Below, piece by piece: positions 43,110 through 56,013 of a stretch of 64,000 bases of DNA. The notes under the pieces were generated by a model. It saw nothing but the letters and a program-made list of their open reading frames with translations. It searched no databases and was not told the DNA's origin. Position numbers and translations under genes: made by a program. Source of the DNA: Bacteroidota bacterium (GTDB taxonomy: Bacteria > Bacteroidota > Bacteroidia > Bacteroidales > FEN-979); contig JAPLDF010000062.1 in NCBI GenBank assembly GCA_026391835.1, positions 1 through 64,000 of the forward strand, written 5' to 3'. Every line of letters begins with the position of its first letter. Positions within the stretch are counted from its first letter, which is position 1.

Positions 43110-43181
43110 GCCTTTGTAGCTCAGGGGTAGAGCACTTCCTTGGTAAGGAAGGGGTCAGCAGTTCAATTCTGCTCAAAGGCT
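43110..43181 (+). tRNA. tRNA-Thr (GGT)
   Basis: 72-nt cloverleaf; GCCTTTG/CAAAGGC acceptor, anticodon stem CTTCC/GGAAG with loop TTGGTAA (GGT), T arm AGTTCAATTCT. Confidence 0.95.
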
Positions 43182-43197
43182 CTCAAAATTGGGTACA

Positions 43198-43215
43198 GGC
43201 GCACTCCGGTGCGCC
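43198..43215 (+). other. Hairpin between tRNA-Thr and tuf
   Basis: GGCGCAC (43198-43204), TCCG and GTGCGCC (43209-43215). No T run follows, so it is unlikely to terminate; a processing or mRNA-stabilising element before tuf is more likely. Confidence 0.5.
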
Positions 43216-43288
43216 TCCACCTATTACCGTAAAAGAGAACAGTAAACAGATAAATTGTAATTAAACTTTGTAATTAAACTTTAATAAA

Positions 43289-44476
43289 ATGGCTAAAGAA
43301 AAATTTTCACGCTCCAAACCGCATGTCAATGTTGGTACCATCGGCCACATTGATCATGGCAAAACCACGTTAACGGCTGCCATCACTTTAGTTTTGGCAG
43401 AAAAGGGTTTATCCGAGTTCAGGTCGTTTGATTCAATCGACAATGCTCCGGAAGAAAAAGCACGTGGAATCACGATTAACACCGCTCACATCGAGTACTC
43501 AACAGCCAACCGCCATTATGCGCACGTTGACTGTCCGGGACATGCCGACTACATTAAGAACATGGTTACAGGTGCTGCCCAGATGGACGGCGCGATCATT
43601 GTTGTTGCTGCTACGGATGGTCCGATGCCGCAGACCCGCGAACACATCCTGCTCGCCCGCCAGGTTGGCGTACCCAAGCTCGTTGTATTTATGAACAAAT
43701 GCGACAGTGTTGACGATCCCGAAATTCTCGAAATCGTTGAAATGGAAATCCGTGACCTTTTAACCTTCTACGGTTTTGACGGCGCCAATACCCCGGTTAT
43801 CCAGGGATCTGCATTGGGCGGACTGAACAAGGAGCCGAAATGGGTTGATAAAATCATGGAACTGATGGATGCGGTTGACACTTACATCCCATTACCTTTG
43901 CGTGATGTTGACAAGCCATTCCTCATGCCGGTTGAAGATGTTTTCTCAATCACAGGCCGTGGAACAGTTGCCACAGGCAGAATTGAAACCGGTGTCATCA
44001 ACACGGGTGATCCTGTTGATATCATTGGTATGGGTGCCGAAAAACTGAAATCAGTTGTTACCGGTGTGGAAATGTTCCGCAAGATCCTCGACAGGGGAGA
44101 AGCTGGTGACAATGCTGGTCTGTTACTCCGCGGAATTGACAAGGATTCTATCCGCCGTGGGATGGTTATTGCAAAACCAGGCTCCATTACACCTCACAAA
44201 AAATTCAAAGCTGAGATCTATGTACTGAAGACTCAGGAAGGCGGACGTCATACTCCGTTCCACAACAAATACCGTCCTCAGTTCTATTTCCGTACCACAG
44301 ACGTTACCGGCGAAATTCATCTCCCGGAAGGTATCGAAATGTGCATGCCCGGTGATAACATCACCATCCATGTTGACCTGATTTCGGAAATTGCAATGAG
44401 CAAGGGACTTCGTTTCGCAATCCGTGAAGGTGGCCGTACTGTTGGCGCCGGCCAGGTTACTGAAATCCTTGACTAA
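43289..44476 (+). CDS. tuf: Elongation factor Tu
   Basis: 395-aa GTPase that delivers aminoacyl-tRNA to the ribosome. G1 is GHIDHGKT, G2 RGITI, G3 DCPGH, G4 NKCD, G5 GSALGG. Domains 2 and 3 are complete, ending [10 protein letters not shown]. Transcribed with the upstream tRNAs, as is common. Confidence 0.98.
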   Translation: MAKEKFSRSKPHVNVGTIGHIDHGKTTLTAAITLVLAEKGLSEFRSFDSIDNAPEEKARGITINTAHIEYSTANRHYAHVDCPGHADYIKNMVTGAAQMDGAIIVVAATDGPMPQTREHILLARQVGVPKLVVFMNKCDSVDDPEILEIVEMEIRDLLTFYGFDGANTPVIQGSALGGLNKEPKWVDKIMELMDAVDTYIPLPLRDVDKPFLMPVEDVFSITGRGTVATGRIETGVINTGDPVDIIGMGAEKLKSVVTGVEMFRKILDRGEAGDNAGLLLRGIDKDSIRRGMVIAKPGSITPHKKFKAEIYVLKTQEGGRHTPFHNKYRPQFYFRTTDVTGEIHLPEGIEMCMPGDNITIHVDLISEIAMSKGLRFAIREGGRTVGAGQVTEILD

Positions 44477-44554
44477 TTAATAGCGAAATAGTGAAATAGG
44501 GAAAAGCACTAAATCATTATCTGGCGAATTTGTTAAATTAAAGTTTAATTACAC

Positions 44555-44627
44555 ACGGGTGTAGCTCAACTGGTAGAGTGGCGGTCTCCAAAACCGTAGG
44601 CTGTGGGTTCGATTCCTACCACCCGTG
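44555..44627 (+). tRNA. tRNA-Trp (CCA)
   Basis: 73-nt cloverleaf; ACGGGTG/CACCCGT acceptor, anticodon loop CTCCAAA (CCA), T arm GGTTCGATTCC. It lies between tuf and secE, its usual place. Confidence 0.96.
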
Positions 44628-44642
44628 CAAAATTTTAGATAA

Positions 44643-44840
44643 ATGGCTGATAATAAAGTTGTCACTTATATCCAGGAAAGCTACGATGAGCTTATGCATA
44701 AGGTATCCTGGCCTTCCTGGTCGGAATTGCAAGGCAGTGCCATTGTGGTCTCTGTTGCTTCACTGATCATCGCAATCATTGTTTTTGCGATGGATGAAGT
44801 GTTTCGCAACATCCTCATTCAATTCTACAAACTCTTTTAA
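44643..44840 (+). CDS. secE: Preprotein translocase subunit SecE
   Basis: 65-aa single-span membrane protein of the SecYEG channel. The amphipathic helix has KVSWPSWSELQGSA, the conserved SecE signature, followed by one transmembrane segment (IVVSVASLIIAIIVFAM). It lies 15 nt after tRNA-Trp and upstream of nusG. Confidence 0.95.
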   Translation: MADNKVVTYIQESYDELMHKVSWPSWSELQGSAIVVSVASLIIAIIVFAMDEVFRNILIQFYKLF

Positions 44841-44903
44841 CCCTCCGCGGGTTTATTTATCTAAGGTTAAACCATTAAATCGAGTATCAATCTCATTATC
44901 AGC

Positions 44904-45446
44904 ATGACTGAAGTAACCAAAAAATGGTACGTGGTGAGGGCTATCTCCGGAAATGAGAAAAAGGTTAAGCAATATCTTGAAAGTGAGATTATTAACCATC
45001 ATCTCGAAGATGCCATAACCCAGGTGCTCATACCCACCGAGAAGGTTTACCTGATCAGGAATGGAAAAAAGGTAAGCAAAGAACGGAACTACTTTCCTGG
45101 TTACGTGTTGATTGAAGCGACACTTCTTGGCGAAGTTCCCCATATCATCAGGAATATCCCCGGTGTGCTTGGCTTCCTGGGTGCCAAAGGTGAGGCCCAC
45201 CCGCTGCGTCCTGCTGAAGTTAAACGCATTCTCGGCAAATTTGACGAACTGTCGGAACAGGGCGAAGAGGTGAACATCCCATTTATTGTCGGTGAAACGG
45301 TAACCGTTATCGACGGGCCTTTCAACAGTTTCAGCGGCGTTATTGAAGAGATCAACGAAGAGAAGAAAAAATTAAAGGTGATGGTCAAGATTTTTGGACG
45401 CAAGACCCCACTGGAGTTAAGTTTCATGCAAGTACAAAAAGAGTAA
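44904..45446 (+). CDS. nusG: Transcription antitermination/pausing factor NusG
   Basis: 180 aa. NGN domain begins [20 protein letters not shown], with [11 protein letters not shown] and IPGVLGFLG. The C-terminal KOW domain ([20 protein letters not shown]) links RNA polymerase to ribosomes or Rho. Typical length, complete. Confidence 0.97.
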   Translation: MTEVTKKWYVVRAISGNEKKVKQYLESEIINHHLEDAITQVLIPTEKVYLIRNGKKVSKERNYFPGYVLIEATLLGEVPHIIRNIPGVLGFLGAKGEAHPLRPAEVKRILGKFDELSEQGEEVNIPFIVGETVTVIDGPFNSFSGVIEEINEEKKKLKVMVKIFGRKTPLELSFMQVQKE

Positions 45447-45523
45447 CAGATACGCGGTCGCAGATACAGGGCATGCCATGTATCTGCATCAGCCTACAAA
45501 TCGCAATTTAATCAATCAGCAAC

Positions 45524-45967
45524 ATGGCAAAAGAAGTTAGTGGAATTATCAAGCTACAGATCAAGGGAGCTGCTGCGAACCCTTCACCTCCTATCGGACC
45601 CGCATTGGGTGCCAAGGGTGTGAATATCATGGAGTTTTGCAAACAATTCAATGCCCGTACACAAGACAAGGCAGGTAAAATCATCCCAGTAATCATTACG
45701 GTGTACCGGGATAAGTCGTTTGACTTTATTGTCAAGACACCTCCTGTTGCGGTGCAATTGATGGAAGTTTCGAAACTTCAGAAAGGTTCGCCCGAGCCTA
45801 ACCGTAACAAGGTTGCTTCTGTTTCCTGGGAACAGGTTCAGAAGATCGCGGAAGACAAAATGCCCGACCTGAATGCATTCACGCTTGAATCAGCCGCCAA
45901 AATGGTTGCCGGAACCGCGCGCAGTATGGGAATTACCGTCACAGGTACCGCACCGTTTAAACGTTAA
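45524..45967 (+). CDS. rplK: Ribosomal protein L11
   Basis: 147-aa protein of the GTPase-associated centre. [21 protein letters not shown] and [15 protein letters not shown] (N-terminal domain) precede the rRNA-binding C-terminal domain with [11 protein letters not shown]. Confidence 0.98.
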   Translation: MAKEVSGIIKLQIKGAAANPSPPIGPALGAKGVNIMEFCKQFNARTQDKAGKIIPVIITVYRDKSFDFIVKTPPVAVQLMEVSKLQKGSPEPNRNKVASVSWEQVQKIAEDKMPDLNAFTLESAAKMVAGTARSMGITVTGTAPFKR

Positions 45968-46024
45968 TTAAGCAAACAAACAGTTGTTTAAAAGACCTCA
46001 TTAACAACATTTAAAACAATAACA

Positions 46025-46720
46025 ATGATAAAGCTAACAAAAAAGAGGAAGGTTGCCTTGTCGAAGATTGACAAGGATACCGTTTATTCGTTGGCGGATG
46101 CTGCTGCGCTCGTTAAAGAGATCAGCAATACTAAATTTGATTCATCCGTTGATATTGACGTTCGTCTGGGGGTTGATCCCCGTAAAGCCAACCAAATGGT
46201 ACGTGGCATCGTGACGCTTCCTCACGGTACCGGGAAAACCATCCGCGTGCTTGTTCTTTGTACTCCCGACAAGGAGGAAGAGGCCATGCAGGCAGGCGCT
46301 GATTTTGTAGGATTGGATGAATATGTTGAAAAGATCAAAGGCGGTTGGACGGATGTTGACGTTATTATCACCATGCCCAGTGTTATGGCCAAAGTTGGGG
46401 CACTTGGACGAATCCTCGGACCACGGGGATTGATGCCAAACCCAAAAACGGGGACTGTTACCATGGAGGTTGGAAAGGCCGTTAAAGAAGTAAAAGCCGG
46501 TAAAATTGATTTCAAGGTTGACAAGTTTGGAATTATCCACGCATCTGTTGCAAAGGTCTCCTTTGAAAGGGATAAAATCGTGGAAAATGCCAAGGAACTT
46601 ATCAACACGATTATCAAACTGAAACCATCGTCGGCGAAGGGTACTTATGTGAAAAGTATTTACATGTCGAGTACCATGAGCCCGAGTGTTCCGGTTGACC
46701 CAAAATCGGTTACCGCTTAA
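46025..46720 (+). CDS. rplA: Ribosomal protein L1
   Basis: 231-aa L1-stalk protein. [28 protein letters not shown] and [14 protein letters not shown] are the hallmark motifs. Member of the rplKAJL operon; L1 often represses its own operon, but I see no clear operator here. Confidence 0.98.
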   Translation: MIKLTKKRKVALSKIDKDTVYSLADAAALVKEISNTKFDSSVDIDVRLGVDPRKANQMVRGIVTLPHGTGKTIRVLVLCTPDKEEEAMQAGADFVGLDEYVEKIKGGWTDVDVIITMPSVMAKVGALGRILGPRGLMPNPKTGTVTMEVGKAVKEVKAGKIDFKVDKFGIIHASVAKVSFERDKIVENAKELINTIIKLKPSSAKGTYVKSIYMSSTMSPSVPVDPKSVTA

Positions 46721-46746
46721 TTACAGAAATCTGAGAGACAACTAAC

Positions 46747-47268
46747 ATGAAAAAAGAAGAAAAATCGCAGTTTATTGATTCCCTTGCAGAGCAGCTTAAA
46801 GGAGCAAATTCCTTTTATCTGGCTGATACTTCTACCCTGAATGCGGCAACGACAAGCAGGCTTAGAAGAACCTGCTTCAAGAAGAACATTCAACTGCAGG
46901 TGGTTAAAAATACTTTGTTACAGAAGGCCATGGAGCGTTCGGGTAAATCCTTTGAGGAGTTCTACCCGGTTCTTACAGGACCAACCTCTATCATGTTTTC
47001 AGAGGTTGCAAATGATCCGGCAAAAATGATCAAGGAATTTCGCAAGGCGGCGCTTAAACCCAGCCTGAAAGGTGCTTATGTGGAAGAATGTATCTACTTG
47101 GGCGACAATCAACTGGATGTGCTGATCAACGTCAAGTCGAAATTCGAACTGATCGGCGACCTGGTCGGTCTCTTACAATCCCCGGCAAAGAATGTCATTT
47201 CGGCTTTACAGTCGGGTGGGAACAAACTTTCGGGAATTGTCAAGACTTTGTCAGAAAGGCCTGAATAA
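46747..47268 (+). CDS. rplJ: Ribosomal protein L10
   Basis: 173 aa. The N-terminal rRNA-binding domain includes FYLADTSTLNAATTSRLRR and VVKNTLLQKAME, and the C-terminal helix anchors L7/L12 dimers. 26 nt after rplA. Confidence 0.97.
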   Translation: MKKEEKSQFIDSLAEQLKGANSFYLADTSTLNAATTSRLRRTCFKKNIQLQVVKNTLLQKAMERSGKSFEEFYPVLTGPTSIMFSEVANDPAKMIKEFRKAALKPSLKGAYVEECIYLGDNQLDVLINVKSKFELIGDLVGLLQSPAKNVISALQSGGNKLSGIVKTLSERPE

Positions 47269-47339
47269 CAAAATATTTGAAAAAAAAGTAATTTTAGTAA
47301 TAACCGTTCCGGCAAAACGGAACACAAATAGTAACAAAA

Positions 47340-47717
47340 ATGGCAGATTTAAAAGCTTTTGCAGAACAGTTAGTTAATTTGACAGTAAAAGAGGTTAACG
47401 AATTAGCAAAGATTCTGAAGGATGAGTATGGTATCGAACCAGCAGCTGCAGCAGTAGCTGTAGCAGCAGGCCCTGCCGCTTCCGCCGCAGCAGAACCTGA
47501 AGAAAAGAGCACATTTGATGTGATTCTTAAATCAGCTGGACAGGCTAAGTTAGCCGTTGTTAAATTAGTTAAGGAACTGACCAGTCTTGGTTTGAAAGAA
47601 GCCAAGGAATTAGTCGATGCTGCGCCTAAAGCAATTAAAGAAGGCGTTTCAAAAGACGAAGCTAACGCTTTAATGATTCAATTAAAAGAGGCTGGTGCAG
47701 AGGTTGAAATTAAATAA
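47340..47717 (+). CDS. rplL: Ribosomal protein L7/L12
   Basis: 125-aa stalk protein. The N-terminal dimer domain ([20 protein letters not shown]), Ala-rich hinge ([20 protein letters not shown]) and C-terminal factor-binding domain ([18 protein letters not shown]) are all present. Confidence 0.98.
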   Translation: MADLKAFAEQLVNLTVKEVNELAKILKDEYGIEPAAAAVAVAAGPAASAAAEPEEKSTFDVILKSAGQAKLAVVKLVKELTSLGLKEAKELVDAAPKAIKEGVSKDEANALMIQLKEAGAEVEIK

Positions 47718-47745
47718 GACGACGTTTCTTATACCTTAATAAAAT

Positions 47746-47777
47746 CATAGATCTCTTCCAATGTGAAGAGGTCTATG
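47746..47777 (+). terminator. Attenuator-like hairpin between rplL and rpoB
   Basis: CATAGATCTCTTC (47746-47758), 6-nt loop and GAAGAGGTCTATG (47765-47777) form a 13-bp stem with one wobble, followed by GTTTATTTAT. Weak T run; a partial terminator here would make L7/L12 more abundant than RNA polymerase, as in many bacteria. Confidence 0.7.
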
Positions 47778-47837
47778 GTTTATTTATAAAAATTAATTTC
47801 AAACCTTCCTGCGTTGCGGGAATTAAATATACCGACC

Positions 47838-50800
47838 TTGGCTTCAAAAAAAACCGAAAGAATTTGCTTTGGATCCACCAAGATCAAAGCTGAGTATCCT
47901 GATTTTCTTGACATTCAGGTAAAATCATTTCAGGATTTTTTCCAACTGGAGACAAATCCCGAGAACAGGGTCAATGAAGGGTTGTACAAGGTTTTTACTG
48001 AGAATTTCCCGATCTCCGATGCACGGAACAACTTCGTGCTTGAGTTTCTGGATTATTTCATCGACCCCCCACGGTACTCCATTGAGGAATGTATTGAACG
48101 CGGTTTGACTTACAGTGTTCCTTTAAAAGCCAAGCTGAAACTATATTGCACTGATCCGGAGCATGAAGATTTTGAGACGATCATCCAGGATGTATATCTT
48201 GGCATGATCCCTTATATGACCCCCCGCGGTACTTTTGTCGTCAACGGTGCCGAAAGGGTTGTTGTTTCACAGTTGCACCGCTCGCCGGGAGTTTTCTTCA
48301 GTACCAGTTTCCATGCCAACGGGTCGCAGTTGTATTCGGCCAGGATCATTCCTTTCAAGGGTTCCTGGATTGAATTTACAACCGATATCAACAACGTGAT
48401 GTATGCGTACATCGACCGGAAGAAAAAGTTACCGGTGACAACGCTGCTTCGCGCCATCGGGTTTGAGACTGATAAAGACATCCTGGAGATCTTCGGACTC
48501 GCACAGGAGATAAAAGTTAGCCGTACCGCCCTTAAAAGGGTTGTTGGTTCAAAACTGGCCGCCCGCGTTGTGCGTGCCTGGATTGAAGATTTTGTTGACG
48601 AGGATACAGGTGAAGTTGTTTCCATTGAGCGTACCGAGGTGATCATTGAACGGGAAACCATTCTTGAGAACGATCACATCGATCAGATTCTTGATGCCGG
48701 TATTAAAGCGATCCTTGTTCACAGGGAAGAAGCGCTGACCACCGACTATTCAATCATCTTCAATACCTTACAGAAAGACCCTGCAAACTCTGAAAAAGAG
48801 GCTGTTGAGTTTATTTACAGGCAGTTGCGCAACGCCGAGCCGCCCGATGAGGAGACCGCCCGCGGCATCATCGAAAAGTTGTTCTTTTCCGATAAGCGCT
48901 ATGACCTTGGTGATGTTGGCCGTTACAGGATCAACAGGAAACTGAACCTTTCCACACCGGTCGAAACCAAGGTTCTTACCAAAGAAGATATCATATCCAT
49001 TATAAAATACCTGATCGAACTCGTCAATGCGAAAGCTGAAGTTGACGACATCGACCACCTGAGCAACCGTCGTGTCCGGACGGTTGGAGAACAGTTATTC
49101 AACCAATTCGGGGTTGGACTTTCAAGAATGGCGCGAACCATCCGGGAACGTATGAATGTTCGTGACAATGAGGTATTTACCCCGATGGACCTGATCAATG
49201 CCAAAACGTTGTCCTCCGTGATCAATACGTTTTTTGGCACAAACCAGCTTTCCCAGTTCATGGACCAGACCAACCCCCTGTCGGAGCTTACGCACAAACG
49301 CCGTATCTCCGCCCTCGGGCCCGGCGGTCTTTCCCGTGAACGTGCAGGCTTTGAGGTCCGCGACGTTCACTATACCCATTACGGACGGTTGTGTACCATT
49401 GAAACCCCTGAAGGTCCGAACATCGGGCTGATCTCATCACTTTGCGTGTACGCAAAGATTGACAAGCTGGGTTTCATCGAAACCCCGTATCATAAGGTTG
49501 TTGACGGTCGCGTTACCCTGGAGGAAAAACCTACTTACCTTACTGCTGAAGAAGAAGAGCACAAGATCATCGGACAGGCCACAACGCCCATGGATGATGT
49601 TGGAAATTTCAGCGAGGACAAGGTTAAGGTACGTTACCTGGCTGATTATCCTATTATTGAGAAAACAAAGGTCGACCTTGTCGACATTGCCCCGAATCAG
49701 ATTGCATCCATTGCGGCATCGCTGATCCCGTTCCTGGAGCATGATGATGCAAACCGTGCCCTCATGGGATCAAACATGATGCGCCAGGCTGTTCCGTTGT
49801 TAAACCCGGAAGCAGCGTTGGTCGGAACGGGTATTGAAGATGATGTTGCCCACGATTCAAGGGTTTTAATCAATGCCGACGGTGACGGTATCGTTGAATA
49901 TGTTGATGCAAATGAAATTGTCATCAAATACATCCGCGATGAGAAGGAACGCCTGGTCAGCTTTGATGAAGATTCAAAACACTACACCCTTACCAAGTTT
50001 GCACGTACCAACCAGAATACCTGCGTGAACCTTCGCCCGATCGTCAGAAAAGGCGACAAGGTGGCAAAGGGACAGGTGCTGTGCGAAGGTTATGCGACAA
50101 AAGATGGTTCGCTTGCACTCGGACGTAACCTGATGGTTGCATTCATGCCCTGGAAAGGTTACAATTTTGAAGATGCCATCGTGATCTCGGAAAAGGTGTT
50201 GAAGGAAGATATCTTTACTTCCATCCACATTGAAGAGTTTACCCTGGAAGTACGCGATACCAAACGAGGTGTTGAAGAGCTGACAAACGATATTCCGAAT
50301 GTCAGTGCTGAAGCCACAAAGGACCTGGACGAAAACGGGTTGATCAGGATTGGTGCTGAAGTCAGTGAAGGAGATATCCTGATCGGCAAAATTACACCAA
50401 AAGGTGAAAGTGATCCCACCCCGGAAGAGAAGTTGCTTCGTGCCATTTTCGGCGATAAAGCCGGCGATGTCAAGGATGCTTCCCTGAAAGCTCCTCCTTC
50501 AATGAAGGGTGTCGTTATTGACAAGAAACTCTTTTCAAGGATCGTGAAAGACCGCAAGGCCAAAGCCCGCGAAAAGGATGACATCAAGAAACTGGATGAT
50601 GAATACCACAAGGAAGTTGACAAACTCAGGGTAAAACTTGTTGAAAAACTCAATGTCCTGGTAAGTGGTAAAGTATCCCAGGGTGTCTACAACAATTTCA
50701 AACAGGAGATCATTGCGAAAGGTGCGAAATTCCAGACCAAAAGCCTGATGGATATCGACTACCTCAATGTCAACCCGAACAAATGGACCACTGATAAAGA

Positions 50801-51644
50801 GAAGAATGACCTGGTGAAAATCCTGATCAACAATTTCATTATCAAGTTTAAGGAGATCCTGGGTGTTCATAACCGCAAGAAGTTTGTGGCAGTTGTGGGT
50901 GATGACTTGCCTGCAGGTATTGTGCAGATGGCGAAGGTTTATATTGCCAAAAAGCGCAAGCTGAAAGTCGGTGATAAAATGGCAGGCCGCCATGGAAACA
51001 AAGGCATCGTTGCCCGTATCCAGCGCGAAGAGGATATGCCATTCCTGATCGACGGCACACCGGTTGACGTGGTGTTAAACCCACTTGGTGTTCCTTCACG
51101 TATGAACCTTGGACAGATCTACGAAACCATCCTCGGGTGGGCCGGTAAAAAACTTGGCCTGCGATTCAATACACCGATTTTTGACGGTGCCACCATTGAC
51201 CAGATCAATGAGTATCTTGACAAGGCCGGTTTACCCAGAAACGGGAAAGTCTATCTTCATGACGGCTTGTCGGGAGAACGGTTTGATCAGCCAACCACGG
51301 TAGGGTTCATCTATATGCTGAAACTGCACCATATGGTTGACGACAAGATGCATGCACGTTCCATCGGGCCGTATTCACTCATTACCCAGCAGCCGCTCGG
51401 TGGTAAGGCACAGTTCGGCGGTCAGCGTTTTGGAGAAATGGAAGTATGGGCGCTCGAAGCATTCGGCGCAGCCAATATCCTCCTTGAAATTCAAACCGTG
51501 AAATCGGATGATGTGATCGGTCGTGCCAAAGCCTATGAAACCATTGTCAAGGGAGAATCGATGCCGACGCCAGGTATTCCTGAATCGTTTAACGTACTGG
51601 TTCATGAGTTGCGCGGTTTGGGGTTGAGCCTCACCTTTGATTAA
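47838..51644 (+). CDS. rpoB: RNA polymerase beta subunit
   Basis: About 1268 aa. The fork and rifampicin-region motifs include [40 protein letters not shown] and [26 protein letters not shown] and the C-terminal [15 protein letters not shown] are also present. There is no ATG at the N-terminus: the frame offers TTG at 47814 and TTG at 47838. The second gives the usual Bacteroidota-like beginning ([14 protein letters not shown]) and is chosen; the first would add eight residues. The frame is otherwise complete. Confidence 0.95.
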   Translation: MASKKTERICFGSTKIKAEYPDFLDIQVKSFQDFFQLETNPENRVNEGLYKVFTENFPISDARNNFVLEFLDYFIDPPRYSIEECIERGLTYSVPLKAKLKLYCTDPEHEDFETIIQDVYLGMIPYMTPRGTFVVNGAERVVVSQLHRSPGVFFSTSFHANGSQLYSARIIPFKGSWIEFTTDINNVMYAYIDRKKKLPVTTLLRAIGFETDKDILEIFGLAQEIKVSRTALKRVVGSKLAARVVRAWIEDFVDEDTGEVVSIERTEVIIERETILENDHIDQILDAGIKAILVHREEALTTDYSIIFNTLQKDPANSEKEAVEFIYRQLRNAEPPDEETARGIIEKLFFSDKRYDLGDVGRYRINRKLNLSTPVETKVLTKEDIISIIKYLIELVNAKAEVDDIDHLSNRRVRTVGEQLFNQFGVGLSRMARTIRERMNVRDNEVFTPMDLINAKTLSSVINTFFGTNQLSQFMDQTNPLSELTHKRRISALGPGGLSRERAGFEVRDVHYTHYGRLCTIETPEGPNIGLISSLCVYAKIDKLGFIETPYHKVVDGRVTLEEKPTYLTAEEEEHKIIGQATTPMDDVGNFSEDKVKVRYLADYPIIEKTKVDLVDIAPNQIASIAASLIPFLEHDDANRALMGSNMMRQAVPLLNPEAALVGTGIEDDVAHDSRVLINADGDGIVEYVDANEIVIKYIRDEKERLVSFDEDSKHYTLTKFARTNQNTCVNLRPIVRKGDKVAKGQVLCEGYATKDGSLALGRNLMVAFMPWKGYNFEDAIVISEKVLKEDIFTSIHIEEFTLEVRDTKRGVEELTNDIPNVSAEATKDLDENGLIRIGAEVSEGDILIGKITPKGESDPTPEEKLLRAIFGDKAGDVKDASLKAPPSMKGVVIDKKLFSRIVKDRKAKAREKDDIKKLDDEYHKEVDKLRVKLVEKLNVLVSGKVSQGVYNNFKQEIIAKGAKFQTKSLMDIDYLNVNPNKWTTDKEKNDLVKILINNFIIKFKEILGVHNRKKFVAVVGDDLPAGIVQMAKVYIAKKRKLKVGDKMAGRHGNKGIVARIQREEDMPFLIDGTPVDVVLNPLGVPSRMNLGQIYETILGWAGKKLGLRFNTPIFDGATIDQINEYLDKAGLPRNGKVYLHDGLSGERFDQPTTVGFIYMLKLHHMVDDKMHARSIGPYSLITQQPLGGKAQFGGQRFGEMEVWALEAFGAANILLEIQTVKSDDVIGRAKAYETIVKGESMPTPGIPESFNVLVHELRGLGLSLTFD

Positions 51645-51717
51645 TGACCGGGGCGATACTTCGCCGTCAAAATTGTGAATTTTCTGTTTTTGGTTTTCAA
51701 TCGAAATATAAAATAAT

Positions 51718-54700
51718 ATGGCTTACAGAAAAGAGGGTCAGGTAAACAGCAGCTTTTCAAGGATTACGATTAGCCTTGCTTCGCCGGAAAAGATCCTCGA
51801 GATGTCGAGTGGTGAGGTATTAAAGCCTGAGACCATCAACTACAGGACTTACAAACCTGAACGCGATGGGCTGTTCTGCGAACGCATCTTTGGTCCTGTT
51901 AAAGACTGGGAATGCCATTGCGGTAAATACAAGCGCATCCGGTACAAAGGGATTGTGTGCGACCGCTGCGGTGTTGAAGTAACAGAAAAGAAGGTCAGGC
52001 GTGAACGCATGGGGCACATTCAGCTTGTTGTTCCGGTCGCCCATATCTGGTTTTTCAGGTCACTGCCGAATAAGATCGGTTCTTTGCTGGGTTTACCTAC
52101 AAAGAAACTTGAGGCAATCATTTATTACGAAAAATATGTTGTCATCAACCCGGGTGTAAAGGCCATTGATGGAATCAATTACCTCGACTTCCTGTCGGAA
52201 GAGGAGTATTTTGACATCATGGACAAACTTCCCCAGGAAAATCAATACCTCGACGAATCAGATCCAAATAAATTTGTTGCCAAAATGGGCGCGGAAGCCC
52301 TGTGTGAATTGCTGGCCCGTTTGGATCTTGACAAGGAATCATACGACCTGCGTGTGAAGGCAAATACCGAAACCTCGCAGCAGCGCAAGGCGGAAGCCCT
52401 GAAGCGTTTGCAGGTTTTTGAATCATTCAGGGACGGCCAGAAACGCCTGGAGAACCGCCCGGAATGGATGATTGTAAAGGTTGTGCCTGTTATACCACCT
52501 GAATTGCGGCCACTGGTGCCACTGGATGGTGGTCGTTTTGCCACCTCCGACCTGAATGACCTTTACCGCCGCGTGATCATCAGGAACAACCGGTTGAAAA
52601 GACTGATTGAGATCAAGGCGCCTGACGTCATCCTCCGCAATGAGAAACGCATGTTGCAGGAAGCTGTCGATTCATTGTTTGACAACTCCCGCAAAGCCAG
52701 TGCCGTGAAAACCGAATCGAACCGGGCCCTGAAATCCCTGTCCGACAGTTTGAAGGGTAAACAAGGCCGTTTCCGTCAGAATTTACTTGGTAAACGTGTC
52801 GACTATTCAGGCCGTTCGGTTATTGTTGTTGGTCCCGAGTTAAAACTGAATGAGTGCGGGTTGCCAAAGGAAATGGCATCTGAGTTGTACAAGCCGTTCA
52901 TTATCCGGAAAATGCTTGAGCGCGGTATTGTTAAAACCGTGAAATCGGCAAAGAAAATCGTCGACCGCAAAGATCCCGTTGTGTGGGATATCCTTGAAAA
53001 CATCCTGAAAGGGCACCCGGTTATGCTTAACCGTGCTCCCACACTTCACCGTCTCGGGATCCAGGCATTCCAGCCGAAACTGATCGAAGGCAAGGCAATC
53101 CAGCTCCACCCGCTTGTATGTACGGCGTTCAATGCCGACTTCGACGGTGACCAGATGGCGGTGCACGTTCCGCTTGGAAATGCAGCCATCCTTGAAGCAC
53201 AGCTGCTCATGCTTGCCTCACACAATATTTTGAACCCTGCAAACGGCGCGCCTGTTACGGTGCCCTCACAGGACATGGTACTTGGACTGTATTATATGAC
53301 CAAGGCACGCAAAAGCGACAGTGTCCTGACTGTTAAGGGAGAGGGGATGATATTCTATTCTCCGGAAGAGGTTATCATTGCCTACAACGAAAAAGCCGTT
53401 GATCTTCATGCAATTATCAAAGTACGGCATTCATTTTATGAAGGCGATGTAAAAGTATCCAAAATCATCGACACTACGGTAGGACGTGTCCTGTTCAACC
53501 AGGTGGTTCCTGAGGAGTATGGTTATATCAACGCCGTCCTTACAAAGAAATCGCTCCGTGATATCATCGGGCAGATCCTGAAAAAAACCGGTACCGCCAA
53601 AACCGCCAAGTTCCTTGATGACATCAAAGACCTTGGATTCAAAATGGCTTTCCAGGGCGGGTTATCATTTAACCTGGATGATGTTATCGTGCCGGCAATC
53701 AAGGAATCACTTGTTGCTGATGCAAGGGCCGAGGTGGAAGAGGTGGTGAATAACTACAACATGGGTTTCATTACCAACAATGAGAGGTACAACCAGATCA
53801 TCGATATCTGGACCCATGCAAACTCCCAGCTTACCGTTTCGCTGATGAACCAGCTGATCAACGACAAGCAGGGGTTCAACTCTGTTTACATGATGCTTGA
53901 TTCGGGTGCCCGTGGTTCCAAGGAACAGATCAGGCAGCTGTCGGGGATGCGCGGACTGATGGCCAAACCGCAGAAATCAGGTGCAGGTGGCGGTGAAATT
54001 ATTGAAAACCCGATCCTTTCAAACTTCAAGGAAGGGTTGTCGGTACTCGAGTATTTTATTTCTACCCACGGTGCCCGTAAGGGTCTTGCCGATACGGCGC
54101 TGAAAACTGCCGATGCCGGGTATCTTACCCGTCGTTTGGTAGACGTTTCCCAGGATGTGATCATCTCTGAAGAAGATTGCGGAACCCTGAGAGGTTTGAC
54201 CATCACGGCGTTGAAAAAAGCTGAAGAGGTTGTTGAATCCTTGTACGACAGGATCCTGGGACGTGTTTCACTTCATGACATCCATCATCCTCAAACGGGC
54301 GACCTCATCATTACCGCCGGTAGTGAAATCAACGAGGAGATTGCCCATACCATTGACAATTCACCTCTTGAAGGAGTTGAAATCCGTTCGGTACTTACCT
54401 GTGAATCGAAGAAAGGTGTATGTGCAAAGTGTTACGGCCGTAATCTTGCGACCGGAAGCATGGTGCAGAGGGGAGAAGCCGTAGGCGTTATTGCCGCCCA
54501 GAGTATCGGGGAGCCCGGTACACAGCTTACCCTGCGTACATTCCACGTGGGTGGTGTGGCTGGTGTGAACATCGCCAGCGCATCGCGCATCGATGCAAAA
54601 TATGACGGGGTCCTCGAAATTGATGAACTGAGGTCGGTTGACTATACCAGCGAAGCCGGCGAAAAGTACGAAATCGTCATCGGCCGTTCTGCCGAAATGA

Positions 54701-56001
54701 GGATCGTCGATAAAAATACCAGGATCGCACTTACTTCGGCCCACATACCATACGGAGCCAAGTTGTTTTTCCACGACGGCGATGCAGTCAAAAAAGGCCA
54801 GCTGATCAGTGATTGGGATCCGTACAATGCCGTCATCCTCTCCGAGGTGCCCGGTAAAGTCAGTTTTGAAAGCATTATTGAAAATGTCACTTTCCGTGTT
54901 GAATCGGACGAACAAACCGGTTACCATGAGAAGGTCGTTATTGAATCGCGTCAGAAGGCCAAGAACCCTGCGATCAATATCTTGTCAGCATCAGGTGAAA
55001 TTATTAAAATATACGATATTCCCGTAGGCTCCCACATCAACACGGAAGATGGAACCAAGATCAAGGCAGGAGAGATCCTGGTGAAGATTCCACGTGCCAT
55101 CGGCAAGGCTGGTGACATCACGGGAGGTTTGCCACGTGTTACCGAACTGTTCGAGGCACGCAATCCATCCGATCCTGCCGTGGTATCTGAAATTGACGGT
55201 GTTGTATCTTTCGCCAAAAAACTCAAAAGAGGTAACCGCGAAGTTATCATCACCTCGAAAACGCTTGAGGAAAAAAGGTATCTTGTTCCTACATCCAAAC
55301 AGATCCTGGCGCAGGAAAATGACTACGTCAGGGCAGGCACAGCCCTTTCTGACGGTGCCCTGACACCTAGCGACATCCTTGCCATCAAAGGCCCGATGAA
55401 GGTCCAGGAGTACATTGTGAATGAAATCCAGGAGGTTTACCGGTTACAGGGTGTTAAGATCAACGACAAGCATTTCGAAACCATCGTGCGCCAGATGATG
55501 CGCAAGGTTGAGGTGGAAGATCCGGGCGATTCACGTTTTCTTGAAGGCGAGCTGATCAATAAAATCGACTTCCGTGAAGAAAATGACTGGATTTACGGAA
55601 AGAAAGTTGTTGAAGACCCGGGTGACTCTGCAACCCTGAAGGCCGGGCAGATTATCAGTGCCCGTAAACTCAGGGATGAAATTTCAATGCTGAAGCGCAA
55701 GGACAAGAAACTGGTGGATGCCCGTGATGCAAAGCCGGCAACCGCATTCCAGATTCTCCAGGGGATCACCCGTGCTTCACTGCAAACCAAGAGCTGGATA
55801 TCTGCAGCATCATTCCAGGAAACAACCAAAGTACTCACACAGGCTGCCATCAATGCCCGCCAGGATGACCTGATGGGCTTAAAGGAAAATGTCATTGTAG
55901 GACATCTTATCCCTGCCGGCACCGGTTTGCGTGAATATGAGAACTTAATCGTCGGCAGCAAGGAAGAGTATGAAATCCTGCTCGCTTCAAAAGAAGAATA
56001 A
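51718..56001 (+). CDS. rpoC: RNA polymerase beta' subunit
   Basis: 1427 aa. N-terminal zinc site [20 protein letters not shown]; catalytic NADFDGDQM that holds the active-site Mg; bridge helix and trigger loop region ([36 protein letters not shown]); second zinc site near [13 protein letters not shown]. 73 nt after rpoB. Confidence 0.98.
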   Translation: MAYRKEGQVNSSFSRITISLASPEKILEMSSGEVLKPETINYRTYKPERDGLFCERIFGPVKDWECHCGKYKRIRYKGIVCDRCGVEVTEKKVRRERMGHIQLVVPVAHIWFFRSLPNKIGSLLGLPTKKLEAIIYYEKYVVINPGVKAIDGINYLDFLSEEEYFDIMDKLPQENQYLDESDPNKFVAKMGAEALCELLARLDLDKESYDLRVKANTETSQQRKAEALKRLQVFESFRDGQKRLENRPEWMIVKVVPVIPPELRPLVPLDGGRFATSDLNDLYRRVIIRNNRLKRLIEIKAPDVILRNEKRMLQEAVDSLFDNSRKASAVKTESNRALKSLSDSLKGKQGRFRQNLLGKRVDYSGRSVIVVGPELKLNECGLPKEMASELYKPFIIRKMLERGIVKTVKSAKKIVDRKDPVVWDILENILKGHPVMLNRAPTLHRLGIQAFQPKLIEGKAIQLHPLVCTAFNADFDGDQMAVHVPLGNAAILEAQLLMLASHNILNPANGAPVTVPSQDMVLGLYYMTKARKSDSVLTVKGEGMIFYSPEEVIIAYNEKAVDLHAIIKVRHSFYEGDVKVSKIIDTTVGRVLFNQVVPEEYGYINAVLTKKSLRDIIGQILKKTGTAKTAKFLDDIKDLGFKMAFQGGLSFNLDDVIVPAIKESLVADARAEVEEVVNNYNMGFITNNERYNQIIDIWTHANSQLTVSLMNQLINDKQGFNSVYMMLDSGARGSKEQIRQLSGMRGLMAKPQKSGAGGGEIIENPILSNFKEGLSVLEYFISTHGARKGLADTALKTADAGYLTRRLVDVSQDVIISEEDCGTLRGLTITALKKAEEVVESLYDRILGRVSLHDIHHPQTGDLIITAGSEINEEIAHTIDNSPLEGVEIRSVLTCESKKGVCAKCYGRNLATGSMVQRGEAVGVIAAQSIGEPGTQLTLRTFHVGGVAGVNIASASRIDAKYDGVLEIDELRSVDYTSEAGEKYEIVIGRSAEMRIVDKNTRIALTSAHIPYGAKLFFHDGDAVKKGQLISDWDPYNAVILSEVPGKVSFESIIENVTFRVESDEQTGYHEKVVIESRQKAKNPAINILSASGEIIKIYDIPVGSHINTEDGTKIKAGEILVKIPRAIGKAGDITGGLPRVTELFEARNPSDPAVVSEIDGVVSFAKKLKRGNREVIITSKTLEEKRYLVPTSKQILAQENDYVRAGTALSDGALTPSDILAIKGPMKVQEYIVNEIQEVYRLQGVKINDKHFETIVRQMMRKVEVEDPGDSRFLEGELINKIDFREENDWIYGKKVVEDPGDSATLKAGQIISARKLRDEISMLKRKDKKLVDARDAKPATAFQILQGITRASLQTKSWISAASFQETTKVLTQAAINARQDDLMGLKENVIVGHLIPAGTGLREYENLIVGSKEEYEILLASKEE

Positions 56002-56013
56002 AAAAAACAGATC

